From NCBI GenBank assembly GCA_030649945.1, contig JAUSFE010000084.1:1-64000 (forward strand): a DNA stretch of 64,000 nucleotides, given 5' to 3'. Position numbers and translations under genes: made by a program. The notes under the pieces are model-generated. The model saw only the letters and a list, made by a program, of their open reading frames with translations, was not told the DNA's origin and did not search any database. The DNA is from Dehalococcoidia bacterium. GTDB taxonomy: Bacteria > Chloroflexota > Dehalococcoidia > SM23-28-2 > RBG-16-64-32. Of the stretch, positions 1-9,810 are shown piece after piece (the first letter of the stretch is position 1; every line of letters starts with the position of its first letter).

Positions 1-145
1 CCTTCAGGAGGGACTCCAATCCCTCAAAATTGTTCTCCACGTTGACCGATCAGCTCGACGACTAATCTGAATACTTTCGGTAACCCTACTTCTTGAGGCA
101 ACGGCTCTCAGTTCGGTAACCATCTTAATGAGGCACATCGCCCCT

Positions 146-174
146 TTGACCCTATGACCCTCTCGCCCTACACT
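146..174 (+). promoter_or_regulatory. Sigma70-type promoter of aspS (leaderless)
   Basis: A -35 box TTGACC (146-151), a 17-base spacer and a -10 box TACACT (169-174) lie directly before aspS. The expected transcription start, 6-8 bases after the -10, falls on the ATG at 181, so the message should have no leader. No Shine-Dalgarno sequence precedes 181. Positions 1-145 hold no gene or motif I recognise. Confidence 0.6.
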
Positions 175-180
175 CTCATC

Positions 181-1995
181 ATGCTGAAAGACCGTTCCTG
201 CGGCGAACTGCGCGCCGACGACGAGGGCAGCGAGGTGACGCTGGCCGGCTGGGTGCACCGCCGGCGCGATCACGGCGGCCTCGTCTTCATCGACCTGCGC
301 GATCACAGCGGGCTTGTGCAGGCCGTCTTCAACCCGAAGGACGGCGCGGAGGCCTACGCCGTCGCCGATGGCTGCCGCCCCGAGTACGTGGTCCAGGTGC
401 AGGGGACGGTGGGCCGGCGCCCGGCCGGCACCGAGAACAAGGGCCTGCCCACCGGCGAGATCGAGGTGCACGCCCATGCGGCGCTGGTCCTGAACGCGTC
501 GAAGACCCCGCCCTTCTACATCTCGGAGGAGACGGAGGTGGAGGAGCTGCTGCGCCTCAAGTACCGCTACCTGGACCTGCGCCGCGAGACGATCCACAAG
601 AACATGGTCATGCGCCACCGCGTGGTCAAGTTCATCCGCGACTTCCTCTGCGAGCGCGGGTTCACGGAGATCGAGACGCCGCTCTTGACGGCGCCCACGC
701 CGGAGGGCGCGCGCGACTACCTGGTGCCCAGTCGCGTGCACGCCGGGCACTTCTACGCGCTGCCGCAATCGCCCCAGCAGTTCAAGCAGCTGCTGATGGT
801 GGCGGGCTTCGAGCGCTATTTCCAGATCGCGCGCTGCCTGCGCGACGAGGACGTGCGCGCGGCTCGCCAGCCGGAGCACACGCAGCTGGACCTGGAGTTG
901 AGCTTCATCTCCGATGAAGAGGACATCTTCCGGCTGACGGAGGAGCTGTACCACAGCCTGGCGCAGGCGCTGTTCCCGCACTACAGCATCCAGGCGCACC
1001 CGTTCCCGCGCCTGACCTATGAGGAGTCGCTGCGGCGGTTCGGGAGCGATAAGCCGGACCTGCGCTACGGGCTGGAGCTGGCGGACTTCAGCGAGGCGCT
1101 GCGGGACACGGAGTTCGTGGTGTTCCGGCAGGTGCTCGGCGCCGGCGGCGTCGTGCGCGGCATCTGCGTCCCCGGTGGCGCCGGGATGAGCCGCAAGCAG
1201 ACTGACGACCTGACGACGTTCGTGCAGGGGTACGGCGCGAAGGGCCTGGTCTCGATGGCGTTCCTGGGCGAGGGCGGGATGGAGTCGCTGTCCGCGACGG
1301 ATGTCCGCTCGCCCGTGGCCAGGTTCTTCACGCCGGAGCAGGCGCGGGAGCTGGCGCGCCTGGCCGGGGCGAAGCGGGGCGACATGCTGCTGATGGTGGC
1401 GGACCGGGAAGCGGCGGCGAACAAGGCCCTGGACCCGCTGCGGCGGGAGCTGGCCTCGCGCCTGGGCCTCGCAGACGCGGGCGTCCTCGCGTTCGCCTTC
1501 GTCACCCAGTACCCGCTCTTCGAGTGGAGCGACACGGAAGGCCGCTGGCTGTCGATGCACCACCCGTTCACGTCGCCGCGGGAAGAGGACCTGCCGCTCC
1601 TGGAGACGGACCCGGGCAAGGTGCGCTCGCACGCGTATGACCTGGTGTGCAACGGCTGGGAGCTGTTCAGCGGCTCCATCCGCATCCACCGGCGTGATGT
1701 GCAGGAGCGCATGTTCGCGGCGCTGGGCATTGCGCCGGAGGAGGCGCAGCGCAAGTTCGGGCACATGCTGGAGGCGTTCGAGTACGGCGCGCCGCCGCAC
1801 GCCGGCATCGGCGCCGGCATCGACCGCCTGATGGCGGTGCTCACCGGCCAGCCGGACATCCGCGAGGTGATCGCCTTCCCGAAGACGAAGAGCGCCTCCG
1901 AGCCGCTGACGGGCGCGCCGACGCTGGTGACCCCGGAGCAGCTGCGGGACCTGCACATCGCGGTCACGGAGACGGAGGCGGACCCCGGGGCGTAG
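181..1995 (+). CDS. aspS: Aspartyl-tRNA synthetase, probably nondiscriminating
   Basis: Charges tRNA-Asp with aspartate in the cytoplasm. The 604-residue protein has the bacterial layout: N-terminal OB-fold anticodon domain (about 1-110), class II core with motif 1 (FTEIETPLLT), motif 2 region (RDEDVRAARQPEHTQLDLE), an inserted GAD domain (about 280-410) and motif 3 (GAPPHAGIGAGIDRL). I start at ATG 181, not the in-frame ATG at 154, because 154 lies inside the promoter and family homology begins at MLKDRSCGELR. In the anticodon domain the loop reads RRDHGG. The His there is the residue reported in nondiscriminating AspRS enzymes (discriminating E. coli AspRS has Leu), which also make Asp-tRNA-Asn for GatCAB amidation. 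That reading is inference. The stop codon TAG is part of a GTAGGGGCG repeat word. Confidence 0.95.
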   Translation: MLKDRSCGELRADDEGSEVTLAGWVHRRRDHGGLVFIDLRDHSGLVQAVFNPKDGAEAYAVADGCRPEYVVQVQGTVGRRPAGTENKGLPTGEIEVHAHAALVLNASKTPPFYISEETEVEELLRLKYRYLDLRRETIHKNMVMRHRVVKFIRDFLCERGFTEIETPLLTAPTPEGARDYLVPSRVHAGHFYALPQSPQQFKQLLMVAGFERYFQIARCLRDEDVRAARQPEHTQLDLELSFISDEEDIFRLTEELYHSLAQALFPHYSIQAHPFPRLTYEESLRRFGSDKPDLRYGLELADFSEALRDTEFVVFRQVLGAGGVVRGICVPGGAGMSRKQTDDLTTFVQGYGAKGLVSMAFLGEGGMESLSATDVRSPVARFFTPEQARELARLAGAKRGDMLLMVADREAAANKALDPLRRELASRLGLADAGVLAFAFVTQYPLFEWSDTEGRWLSMHHPFTSPREEDLPLLETDPGKVRSHAYDLVCNGWELFSGSIRIHRRDVQERMFAALGIAPEEAQRKFGHMLEAFEYGAPPHAGIGAGIDRLMAVLTGQPDIREVIAFPKTKSASEPLTGAPTLVTPEQLRDLHIAVTETEADPGA

Positions 1996-2200
1996 GGGCG
2001 CAGCACACATCGCCACCTGGTGATCATCCCGCTCTGGCGGCACACGTGGCGGCAGCGCAGCGGCCGCCATCAGCACGTGCTGCGCCCTGACGCGCCGATG
2101 CCCCACACGCCCCCCATCAGCCGGGTTACGCGCCGCTCTATGGGCCGTCCCACATCGTGCCGCCGCCGTCTCCCCTTAACCCCGCGCCGCCGGGCCTGCC

Positions 2201-2229
2201 TCGACCGTCGTATCCACGCCTGATATGAT
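2201..2229 (+). promoter_or_regulatory. Promoter of the peptide ABC transporter operon
   Basis: TCGACC (2201-2206), a 17-base spacer and an extended -10 (TG, one base, TATGAT at 2224-2229) lie 50 bases before the substrate-binding protein gene. The expected leader is about 43 bases. The rest of the 284-base gap after aspS is GC-rich and holds only a weak GCGCAG/CTGCGC hairpin near 2055-2090 without a T-run. Confidence 0.6.
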
Positions 2230-2279
2230 GCCAGCAAACCAGAACGCGGCATCGTTCGTTCCCTGGATAGAGGCCACAG

Positions 2280-3944
2280 ATGGAGACCCGCAGGCTAGTC
2301 CTTGTCCTTACCGGCATCGCCGTCGTCCTCATCGTCGTCATCGGCGGGCTGTCGCTGGCGCTGCTCGCGGGAGGGGAAGACAGCGGCGGCTCCGGCGGCG
2401 GCAACCAGCAGCCGGACGGCTCGCCGCTGCCGGAGCGCCTGGAGGGGGAGCTGCGGCTCTTCGGGCCGGACCCCATCACCCTGGACCCGGCCTGCGCCGC
2501 GGACGCGGGGTCAGCGGAGTACATCGTGGAGATCTTCTCCGGGCTGGTGTCCTTCGATAGGGACCTGAAATTGGTCCCGGACGTCGCCAGCAGCTGGGAC
2601 GTCAGCGACGACGGCAAGACTTACACCTTTCACCTGCGCCCCAACGTCCTCTTCCACGACCGCTCGCGCCGCGTGACTGCGGGCGACTTCAAGTTCTCCA
2701 TGGAGCGCTCGCTGGACCCGGACACGCAGTCCACAGTCGGCGATGTGTACCTGGACGACATCGCCGGCGCCAGGGAGTTCGCGGACGGCAAGGCCGACGA
2801 AGTCAGCGGCATCAAGGTGATCGACGAAGACACGCTGGAGCTGGACATCTCGCAGCCCAGCTCCGTGTTCGTGGAGAAGCTGAGTTACCCCACGGCGTAC
2901 GTGGTGGACCGGAACGAAGTGAAGGGCTCCACCTGCTTCGAGGGCGGCAACTGGACGCTGAAGCCGAACGGGACCGGCCCCTTCCGCCTGAAGGAGTGGG
3001 TCCTGGGCCAGCGCCTGGAGCTGGAGCCGAACAGCCAGTACTACCTGGACCCCAAGCCGGCGCTTTCCAGGGTGACCTACGTGCTCTCCGGCGGCTCTCC
3101 CCTCGTGATGTACGAGAACGATGAGATAGACATCACGGGCGTGGGCATCAACGACATCGAGAGCGTGCGCGACCCCAACAACCCGCTGAACAAGGAGTAC
3201 TCAGAGACGCCCTCGCTGGATGTCTTCTACATCGGCTTCAACGCCCAGCAGGCGCCGTTCGATGACCCCAAAGTCCGGCAGGCGCTGAACATGGCCGTGG
3301 ACAGGGACTTCCTGGCCAACGACCTGCTGGCCGAACTGGTCTTGCCGGCGAACGGGGTCCTGCCGCCGGGCATGCCGGGCTACAACGAGGGCCTGGACGG
3401 TCTGCCGTTCGATCCGGACCGCGCCCGGCAGCTGCTGGACGAAGCCGGCGGGCCGGAGATCCTGACGGACGTCAAGCTGCTGGCCTCCGGCCAGGGTGCC
3501 AGCCCCTCGCAGGTGCTGGAGGCCGTCGTCGCCATGTGGCAGGACAACTTGGGGGTGACGGTAACGGTGGAGCAGGAGGACTTTGGCCTGTTCCTGCGGG
3601 ACATAGACCAGGGGACCTTCCAGATTTTCTCCCTGGGTTGGGTGGCGGACTACCCGGACCCGCAGAACTTCCTGGACATCAAGTTCCACTCCCAGAGCGG
3701 CAACAACGAAACGAAGTACGCCAGCTCGCGCGTGGACTCCCTCCTGGATCAGGCGCGCACGGAGAAGGACGAGCAGAAGCGCCTGGATCTGTACCGCCAG
3801 GCGGAGGAGACCATCGTCCAGGACTCGCCGTGGATCCCCCTGTACCACGGCAAGGCCAGCGTGCTGACCAAGCCGTACGTCAAGGGGTATTTCATCCCGC
3901 CGTTCGTCATCAACAACCTGCGATACGTCTCCATCACCGAGTAA
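2280..3944 (+). CDS. ABC transporter substrate-binding protein, family 5 (peptide/solute)
   Basis: Extracytoplasmic solute receptor of the DppA/OppA type (SBP_bac_5), 554 residues. It has an N-terminal hydrophobic helix (about 5-32) followed by a Gly/Ser-rich linker (GEDSGGSGGG) and then the two-lobe binding domain, with family hallmarks such as LVPDVASSWDVSDDGKTYTF and GTGPFRL. There is no lipobox cysteine after the hydrophobic stretch, so the protein is probably held by an uncleaved N-terminal anchor. It is the first gene of a run with two permeases downstream (gap 26 bases, then a 4-base overlap). The ligand cannot be read from sequence; oligopeptides are the default for the family. Confidence 0.88.
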   Translation: METRRLVLVLTGIAVVLIVVIGGLSLALLAGGEDSGGSGGGNQQPDGSPLPERLEGELRLFGPDPITLDPACAADAGSAEYIVEIFSGLVSFDRDLKLVPDVASSWDVSDDGKTYTFHLRPNVLFHDRSRRVTAGDFKFSMERSLDPDTQSTVGDVYLDDIAGAREFADGKADEVSGIKVIDEDTLELDISQPSSVFVEKLSYPTAYVVDRNEVKGSTCFEGGNWTLKPNGTGPFRLKEWVLGQRLELEPNSQYYLDPKPALSRVTYVLSGGSPLVMYENDEIDITGVGINDIESVRDPNNPLNKEYSETPSLDVFYIGFNAQQAPFDDPKVRQALNMAVDRDFLANDLLAELVLPANGVLPPGMPGYNEGLDGLPFDPDRARQLLDEAGGPEILTDVKLLASGQGASPSQVLEAVVAMWQDNLGVTVTVEQEDFGLFLRDIDQGTFQIFSLGWVADYPDPQNFLDIKFHSQSGNNETKYASSRVDSLLDQARTEKDEQKRLDLYRQAEETIVQDSPWIPLYHGKASVLTKPYVKGYFIPPFVINNLRYVSITE

Positions 3945-3970
3945 GGCTGGGGTAGGGCGGGAGAGCTCCC

Positions 3971-4951
3971 GTGCAGGGTCTGGCCTCGTACATCACCGGA
4001 CGGCTGCTGCTGGCGCCCGTAGTCCTCCTCGTGATCTCGTTCGCCACCTTCGCGCTGGGCCGCTACGCGCCCGGCGATTACGTCGAGATCCAGGCGGGCA
4101 CACGGGCGCGGCCGGAGACGATCGAGCGCATCCGCCACGAGCGCGGGCTGGACGACCCGGTGTACGAGCAGTATGGGCGCTACGCCTGGCGCGCGCTGCA
4201 CGGCGATTTCGGCGAGAGCAAGCGCTACCGGGGCGTCGCTGTGGAGGATGTGATCTTCCCGCGGCTCTGGGTGACGGTCCAGTACAACGCGATCGCGCTC
4301 ATCCTCACCTTCGGCATTGGCATACCCATTGGCACGTGGGCGGCGACCAAACGGGGGACCTGGCTGGACCCGCTCGCCATCGGCACGTTCCTGCTGTTCG
4401 CCTCCGTGCCGGTCGTCGTCAGCGTGCCCGCGTTGCAGTGGCTGTTCGCCGTGAAGCTGGGCTGGCTGCCCACCAGCGGCTGGCGGGTGCACGAGTTCTT
4501 TGGCGTTGAGCTGGGCATCTTCTCCAGGCAGATCATCCTGCCCATGCTGATCCTGACACTGCCCGGCGTGGCGGGCGTGGCGCGCTACATGCGCGGGCAG
4601 GTGCTGGAGGTGCTGGACCAGGACTACGTGCGCACCGCCCGCGCCAAGGGGCTGCGGGGCGATGTGGTCGTCAGCCGGCACGTCGTGCGCAACGCGCTCC
4701 TGCCCATCGCCACGATCCTGGGGTTCGAGCTGGCGGGGCTGCTCGCGGGCTCTATCTTCGTGGAGACGCTGCTCGGCATCCCGGGCATCGGCCTCTACGC
4801 CTTCGAGTCCATCGGCAGCCGCGATTACGACAGCATCATGGCGATCGTGCTGATGGGATCGGCCGCGTTCATCGCCGCGAACCTGCTCGTGGATATCGCT
4901 TACGGGTTCATAGACCCGCGCATCCGCCTGCCGGGGGCAGTGAGACCGTGA
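3971..4951 (+). CDS. ABC transporter permease, DppB/OppB type
   Basis: Inner-membrane channel subunit of a peptide/nickel-type importer, 326 residues. A first transmembrane segment (about 10-30) is followed by a periplasmic loop with the family pattern RHERGLDDPVYEQY, then about five more helices with the BPD_transp_1 domain. The EAA loop that contacts the ATPase is at DYVRTARAKGLRGDVV (about residues 218-233). GTG start; an acceptable ribosome site (GGGCGGGAGAG) lies just upstream. It pairs with the OppC-type gene that overlaps its stop. Confidence 0.9.
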   Translation: MQGLASYITGRLLLAPVVLLVISFATFALGRYAPGDYVEIQAGTRARPETIERIRHERGLDDPVYEQYGRYAWRALHGDFGESKRYRGVAVEDVIFPRLWVTVQYNAIALILTFGIGIPIGTWAATKRGTWLDPLAIGTFLLFASVPVVVSVPALQWLFAVKLGWLPTSGWRVHEFFGVELGIFSRQIILPMLILTLPGVAGVARYMRGQVLEVLDQDYVRTARAKGLRGDVVVSRHVVRNALLPIATILGFELAGLLAGSIFVETLLGIPGIGLYAFESIGSRDYDSIMAIVLMGSAAFIAANLLVDIAYGFIDPRIRLPGAVRP

Positions 4952-5916
4952 CCTACGCCGAAGTCCCCGGCGCGGCGCTGGAGCAGCTGGCAGTGCGGCC
5001 GGCGCCCTCGTTTCGGGTGCTGCGGCGGCTGGCGCGGCGGCCCGTGGCGGTGATAGCGCTGGCCGTCATCCTCACCGTCTACCTGGCCGGCATCCTGGCG
5101 CCCTGGGTGGCGCCGTATAGCTTCACCGATACCGACTTCCAGCACCGCCTGGCCGGCCCCACGTGGGACCACCCCCTGGGCACGGACCTGCTGGGGCGCG
5201 ACATGCTCTCGCGCGCCATCTGGTCCGCGCAGACCACGGTCATCGTCTCCGGGGCTGCGGTGTTGACGGGCGGGCTGGTCCTGGGCGTGACGCTGGGGCT
5301 GCTTTCGGGCTACGCCGGCGGCCGCCTGGACAGCGTGATCATGCGCGTGGCGGATGCGGTCTACTCCGTGCCCACGATCCTGCTGCTGCTGATCATTACG
5401 GCGACGCTGCGGGACAAGGTGGTGACCGTCTTCTCGGACATCGAGGACTTCACGGGCATTCACGGCCTGGTCAGCTCGGGCGCGCCCAGCTACTTCCTGG
5501 TCTTCGGGGCGCTCTCCGTCTTCGGCTGGGTGGGCATGGCGCGGCTGGTGCGCTCGCAGGTCCTTTCCCTGCGGGAGGCGCAGTACGTGCTGGCCGCGCG
5601 CGCGGCCGGCGCCTCCACGGCGCGCATCCTCTTCCGCCACCTGCTGCCGAACGTCACGAACCTGCTGGTCGTGGCGCTCACCCTCTCTTTGGGCGCGGCC
5701 GCCGGGGCGGAAGTGGCGCTGACGTGGCTGGGCATCGGCGTCCAATCGCCGCACCCCAGCTTCGGCGCCATGATCTTCCAGGCCTCCGCGCTGACCACGC
5801 TGCGCGCCCACCCGCACCTGATCATCGTGCCGTCCGTCGTCATCGCCTCGCTGATGCTCTCCTTCAACCTGCTCGGCGACGTGCTCACGGACGTGCTCTC
5901 GCCGCGCCGGCGATGA
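4948..5916 (+). CDS. ABC transporter permease, DppC/OppC type
   Basis: Second channel subunit of the importer, 322 residues. It has the OppC N-terminal domain with one helix (about 30-52), the signature HPLGTDLLGRDMLSR (about 72-86), and the permease domain with the EAA loop QYVLAARAAGASTARI. The GTG start overlaps the stop of the preceding permease by 4 bases, indicating translational coupling. No DppD/DppF ATPase follows: the next gene is tig, so the nucleotide-binding subunits must come from elsewhere. An about 50-residue insert (FSDIEDFTGIHGLVSSGAPS region) between helices is longer than in E. coli OppC. Confidence 0.9.
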   Translation: MTYAEVPGAALEQLAVRPAPSFRVLRRLARRPVAVIALAVILTVYLAGILAPWVAPYSFTDTDFQHRLAGPTWDHPLGTDLLGRDMLSRAIWSAQTTVIVSGAAVLTGGLVLGVTLGLLSGYAGGRLDSVIMRVADAVYSVPTILLLLIITATLRDKVVTVFSDIEDFTGIHGLVSSGAPSYFLVFGALSVFGWVGMARLVRSQVLSLREAQYVLAARAAGASTARILFRHLLPNVTNLLVVALTLSLGAAAGAEVALTWLGIGVQSPHPSFGAMIFQASALTTLRAHPHLIIVPSVVIASLMLSFNLLGDVLTDVLSPRRR

Positions 5917-5937
5917 GGTTCGCCCCGCCCCGCCCCT

Positions 5938-5958
5938 GGTCAGGCTGAGAGCCTGACC
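5938..5958. repeat. Perfect 9-bp palindrome GGTCAGGCT-GAG-AGCCTGACC
   Basis: Perfect inverted repeat with a 3-base loop, 21 bases after the last permease. It is of the same style as the palindromes at 9656, 10743, 26027 and 26067, where a short word is followed by its reverse complement. No T-run follows, so it is not a classical terminator. The rest of the gap up to 6083 contains a second imperfect stem (CCCGCTTGCGGG near 6000). Confidence 0.7.
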
Positions 5959-6083
5959 CCCCGGGGTTGGCTGGCCGGGGAACCTGTCAACGGATCGTCG
6001 CCCGCTTGCGGGAGAGGGGTGTCCACCGTAGGCGGACTGGGTGAGGGCCGTGCCATCACGTCTCGTTTCGGCCGGGGGCTGCG

Positions 6084-6092
6084 TGCTACAAT
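6084..6092 (+). promoter_or_regulatory. Extended -10 element before tig (leaderless)
   Basis: TG-C-TACAAT (TG at 6084-6085, hexamer at 6087-6092) ends 7 bases before GTG 6100. The expected transcription start coincides with the start codon. No convincing -35 box is visible at 16-18 bases, as is common with extended -10 promoters. Confidence 0.5.
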
Positions 6093-6099
6093 CGGAGTC

Positions 6100-7428
6100 G
6101 TGAAGGTCTCCGCACAGCGCCTCCCGGAAAGCCAGATCGTCCTGGAGATCGAGGTCGATCCCGACCAGATGGAGCGCTCTCTGGACAGGGCCTACCGGCG
6201 CCTCGTCCAGCGCGTAGATGTCCCCGGGTTCCGCAAGGGCAAGACGCCCCGCAGTATGCTGGAGCGCCACCTGGGCCGCGACCGCCTGCTGCGGGAGGCG
6301 ATCGACATCTTGATTCCGGAGGCTTACAACCAGGCGATCGACGCGCAGGACATCGACGCCATAGACCAGCCGCAGATCGAGCTGATCAAGGATGAGCCGC
6401 TGGCGTTCAAGGCCACCGTGCCTCTGCGGCCCACAGTGGAGCTGGGAGACTACCAGAGCCTCCGCGTCGCACGCCAGCCGGTGGCCGTGGACGAAAAGGA
6501 CGTGGACGGGGCGCTGGAGGAGCTGCAACGCCGCTATGCCCTGCACGAGCCCGTGGACCGCCCCGTGCAGACGGGCGACATCGTGACGGCGAGCGTGCGC
6601 ATGGTCATTGAGGACCGCGAGGTGTTCAAGGACGACGACGCGGAGTTCCGCCTGCGCGAGGGCGTCACAATCCTGCTCCCGGGCTTCGCGGACGGGCTGG
6701 CCGGCGCGAAAAAGGGCGAGGCGCGCGAGATCACCGTCACCGTGCCGCCCGGAGAGCAGCCGCTCTCCGGCAAGAGCGGCACCGCCACGACCCTGGTGAA
6801 GGAGATCAAGCAGGAGCGCCTGCCGGAGCTCACCGATGACTTCGCGCGGGAGGTGGGCGAGGGCTTCGCCGGCCTCGAGGCGCTGCGCGACCGCCTGCGC
6901 GAGGACCTGCGCGAGCGGCTGCAGGCGCAGGCGGAGGAAGCCTATCGCGAGCAGGCCCTCACCGCGCTGGTGGAGAGCGCCGAGGCGATGGAGTTCCCGC
7001 CCGTCCTCGTGGACCGCGAGATCGAAAGGCTGATCCGCGATCACGCCCGGTCGGCCGGCCGCGACGTGGACAGCTACCTGGAGCTGATCAAGAGAGATGT
7101 GTCACAACTGCGCGACGAACTGGCGCCCGTCGCCACGGAGCGGGTGCGCCGGTCGCTGGTACTCAGCCGCCTGGCCGAAGATGAGAAGATAGAGGTGGAG
7201 TCTGCCGAGGTGGACGCGGAGATCGAGAAGATTGTCAGCTCGTCGGGGCAGCAGGAGGAGCAGTTGCGCCGCCTGTTCGCCGGCCCGGAAGCGCGGGCCT
7301 CCATCGAGCGCTCGCTGCTCACGCGGAAGACAGCGGACCGGCTGGTAGAGATCGCCGGCCGGGCCGGAGTGGAGAAACCAGCAAAGAAGAAGAGGGCCCG
7401 CAAGACAGAAACGGAGGAGGCGCCGTGA
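6100..7428 (+). CDS. tig: Trigger factor, ribosome-associated chaperone
   Basis: Binds nascent chains at the ribosome exit and has prolyl isomerase activity. The 442-residue protein has the N-terminal ribosome-binding domain with the signature GFRKGKTP (about residues 46-53), an FKBP-type isomerase domain (about 155-235, GDIVTASV...[16 protein letters not shown]) and the helical C-terminal chaperone domain, ending in a Lys/Arg-rich tail (KKKRARKTE). The open frame extends 27 codons upstream to 6019, but those codons have no homology. I choose GTG 6100 because it begins [11 protein letters not shown] and sits 7 bases after an extended -10. It overlaps clpP by 4 bases; tig-clpP-clpX is a common operon. 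Confidence 0.93.
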   Translation: MKVSAQRLPESQIVLEIEVDPDQMERSLDRAYRRLVQRVDVPGFRKGKTPRSMLERHLGRDRLLREAIDILIPEAYNQAIDAQDIDAIDQPQIELIKDEPLAFKATVPLRPTVELGDYQSLRVARQPVAVDEKDVDGALEELQRRYALHEPVDRPVQTGDIVTASVRMVIEDREVFKDDDAEFRLREGVTILLPGFADGLAGAKKGEAREITVTVPPGEQPLSGKSGTATTLVKEIKQERLPELTDDFAREVGEGFAGLEALRDRLREDLRERLQAQAEEAYREQALTALVESAEAMEFPPVLVDREIERLIRDHARSAGRDVDSYLELIKRDVSQLRDELAPVATERVRRSLVLSRLAEDEKIEVESAEVDAEIEKIVSSSGQQEEQLRRLFAGPEARASIERSLLTRKTADRLVEIAGRAGVEKPAKKKRARKTETEEAP

Positions 7429-8084
7429 GGCAGGATTCCCGAGTGCAGAACATCATCCCGTACGTCGTCGAGCAGAGCCCCCGGGGCGAGCGCGCGTTCG
7501 ACATCTACTCGTTGCTGCTCAAGGAGCGCATCGTGTTCCTGGGCACGCCCATCGACGACCAGATCGCGAACGTGATCATCGCCCAGCTGCTGTACCTGGA
7601 CCGCGAGGACCCGGAGAAGGACGTGAACATCTACATCCACTCCCCGGGCGGCATGGTGAGCGCGGGCCTGGCCATCTACGACACGATTCAGCTCATGAAG
7701 TGCGACGTGGCCACGATCTGCGTGGGCGCCTGCGCCAGCATGGGCACGGTGCTGCTGGCAGCGGGCGCCAAGGGCAAGCGGTATGCGCTGCCCAACGCCA
7801 CGATCCACATCCACCAGGCCATCATTCGCGGCGTCGGCGGCCAGGCCAGCGACGTCGAGATCCACGCCAGGGAGGTGCTGCGCCAGAACCAGATGATCCG
7901 GGAGATCCTGGCCTTCCACACCGGCCAGGACATCGAGCGCATCATCCGGGACACGGACCGCGACTTCTTCATGACGGCCGAGGCGGCGAAGGAGTACGGT
8001 ATAATCGATGAGGTACTCCACGGCACGAAGGGGCTGAGCGCCGCCGATATGCCGGCGGTGGCTGCGGAGGGGGCGAAAGCTTAG
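7425..8084 (+). CDS. clpP: ATP-dependent Clp protease proteolytic subunit
   Basis: Serine protease that forms the double heptamer chamber of ClpXP. The 219-residue product carries the catalytic triad: Ser105 in GACASMG, His130 in NATIHIHQ and Asp180 in DRDFFM. The GTG start overlaps the tig stop (GTGA) and has a good ribosome site (GGAGGAGG) 4 bases upstream. An in-frame GTG at 7443 is possible and would give a start near [11 protein letters not shown], nearer to typical ClpP ends. clpX follows after 2 bases, so chaperone and protease are co-expressed. Confidence 0.96.
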   Translation: MRQDSRVQNIIPYVVEQSPRGERAFDIYSLLLKERIVFLGTPIDDQIANVIIAQLLYLDREDPEKDVNIYIHSPGGMVSAGLAIYDTIQLMKCDVATICVGACASMGTVLLAAGAKGKRYALPNATIHIHQAIIRGVGGQASDVEIHAREVLRQNQMIREILAFHTGQDIERIIRDTDRDFFMTAEAAKEYGIIDEVLHGTKGLSAADMPAVAAEGAKA

Positions 8085-8086
8085 CA

Positions 8087-9384
<1,298 letters not shown>

Positions 9385-9385
<1 letters not shown>

Positions 9386-9648
9386 GCCTTCCACCCCTTC
9401 CTCCTTGCTCCTAAGTCTCCAAGCGGGAGCGTTCTCACCACAAAGACGCAAAGGCACGAAGATAGGGCGGTCTCCATCCCCTGGCGCCTTTGTGTCTTCG
9501 TGGTATTCCCTGCCAAGGCCTTCCACCACCTCCGTCTTGCTCCCGATTCTCCAAGCGGGAGTGTTCTCACCACAAAGACACAAACGCACGAAGATAAGGC
9601 GGTCTTCATCCCTTGGCGCCTTGGTGTCTTCGTGGTATTCCGTGCCAG
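9385..9648. repeat. Two tandem 132-bp hairpin elements
   Basis: Unit 1 (9385-9516) and unit 2 (9517-9648) start with GGCCTTCCACC and align along their length with scattered substitutions. Each unit is itself an inverted repeat: ACCACAAAGACGCAAAGGC (9438-9456) pairs with GCCTTTGTGTCTTCGTGGT (9486-9504), and the corresponding arms of unit 2 are at 9570-9588 and 9618-9636. This looks like a small non-autonomous element that has duplicated. Open frames across it in both directions are by-products. Together with the following palindrome it fills most of the 425-base gap between clpX and tlyA. Confidence 0.85.
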
Positions 9649-9655
9649 CCGTAGG

Positions 9656-9677
9656 GACAGACCTTCAGGTCTGTCCA
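9656..9677. repeat. Palindrome GGACAGACC-TTCA-GGTCTGTCC
   Basis: Perfect 9-bp arms with a 4-base loop, immediately preceded by GTA. It belongs to the group of word-plus-mirror palindromes in this window. The remaining sequence to 9790 is very GC-rich and includes CGCCCCTAC (9733-9741), the inverse of the recurring GTAGGGGCG word. Confidence 0.75.
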
Positions 9678-9790
9678 GGGAGGGGTGGCGGGGTGGTGGC
9701 CCCGCGCCGCGCCTCGGGGCGCAGCAAGCAGGCGCCCCTACCGGGCATGCGGCCCGTGGCGCCGCCCCGGGGGCGGACGGCGCGCCCACG

Positions 9791-9799
9791 TGCTATGCT
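9791..9799 (+). promoter_or_regulatory. Extended -10 element before tlyA
   Basis: TG-C-TATGCT (hexamer 9794-9799) ends 11 bases before ATG 9811. No -35 box is recognisable. The predicted leader is at most about 5 bases, similar to tig. Confidence 0.4.
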
Positions 9800-9810
9800 G
9801 AATTCCGCTC

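Noticed and set aside
154-180. Upstream in-frame ATG for aspS
   Set aside because: It falls between the -35 and -10 boxes and its nine codons have no homology.
4-2106. 700-codon open frame on the minus strand opposite aspS
   Set aside because: Arg/Ala/Leu-rich composition, no family feature, and it is the antisense of a conserved gene; an effect of high third-position GC.
8000-8005. TATAAT inside clpP, 82 bases before clpX
   Set aside because: It encodes the conserved YGIID end of ClpP and no -35 box stands at the right distance.
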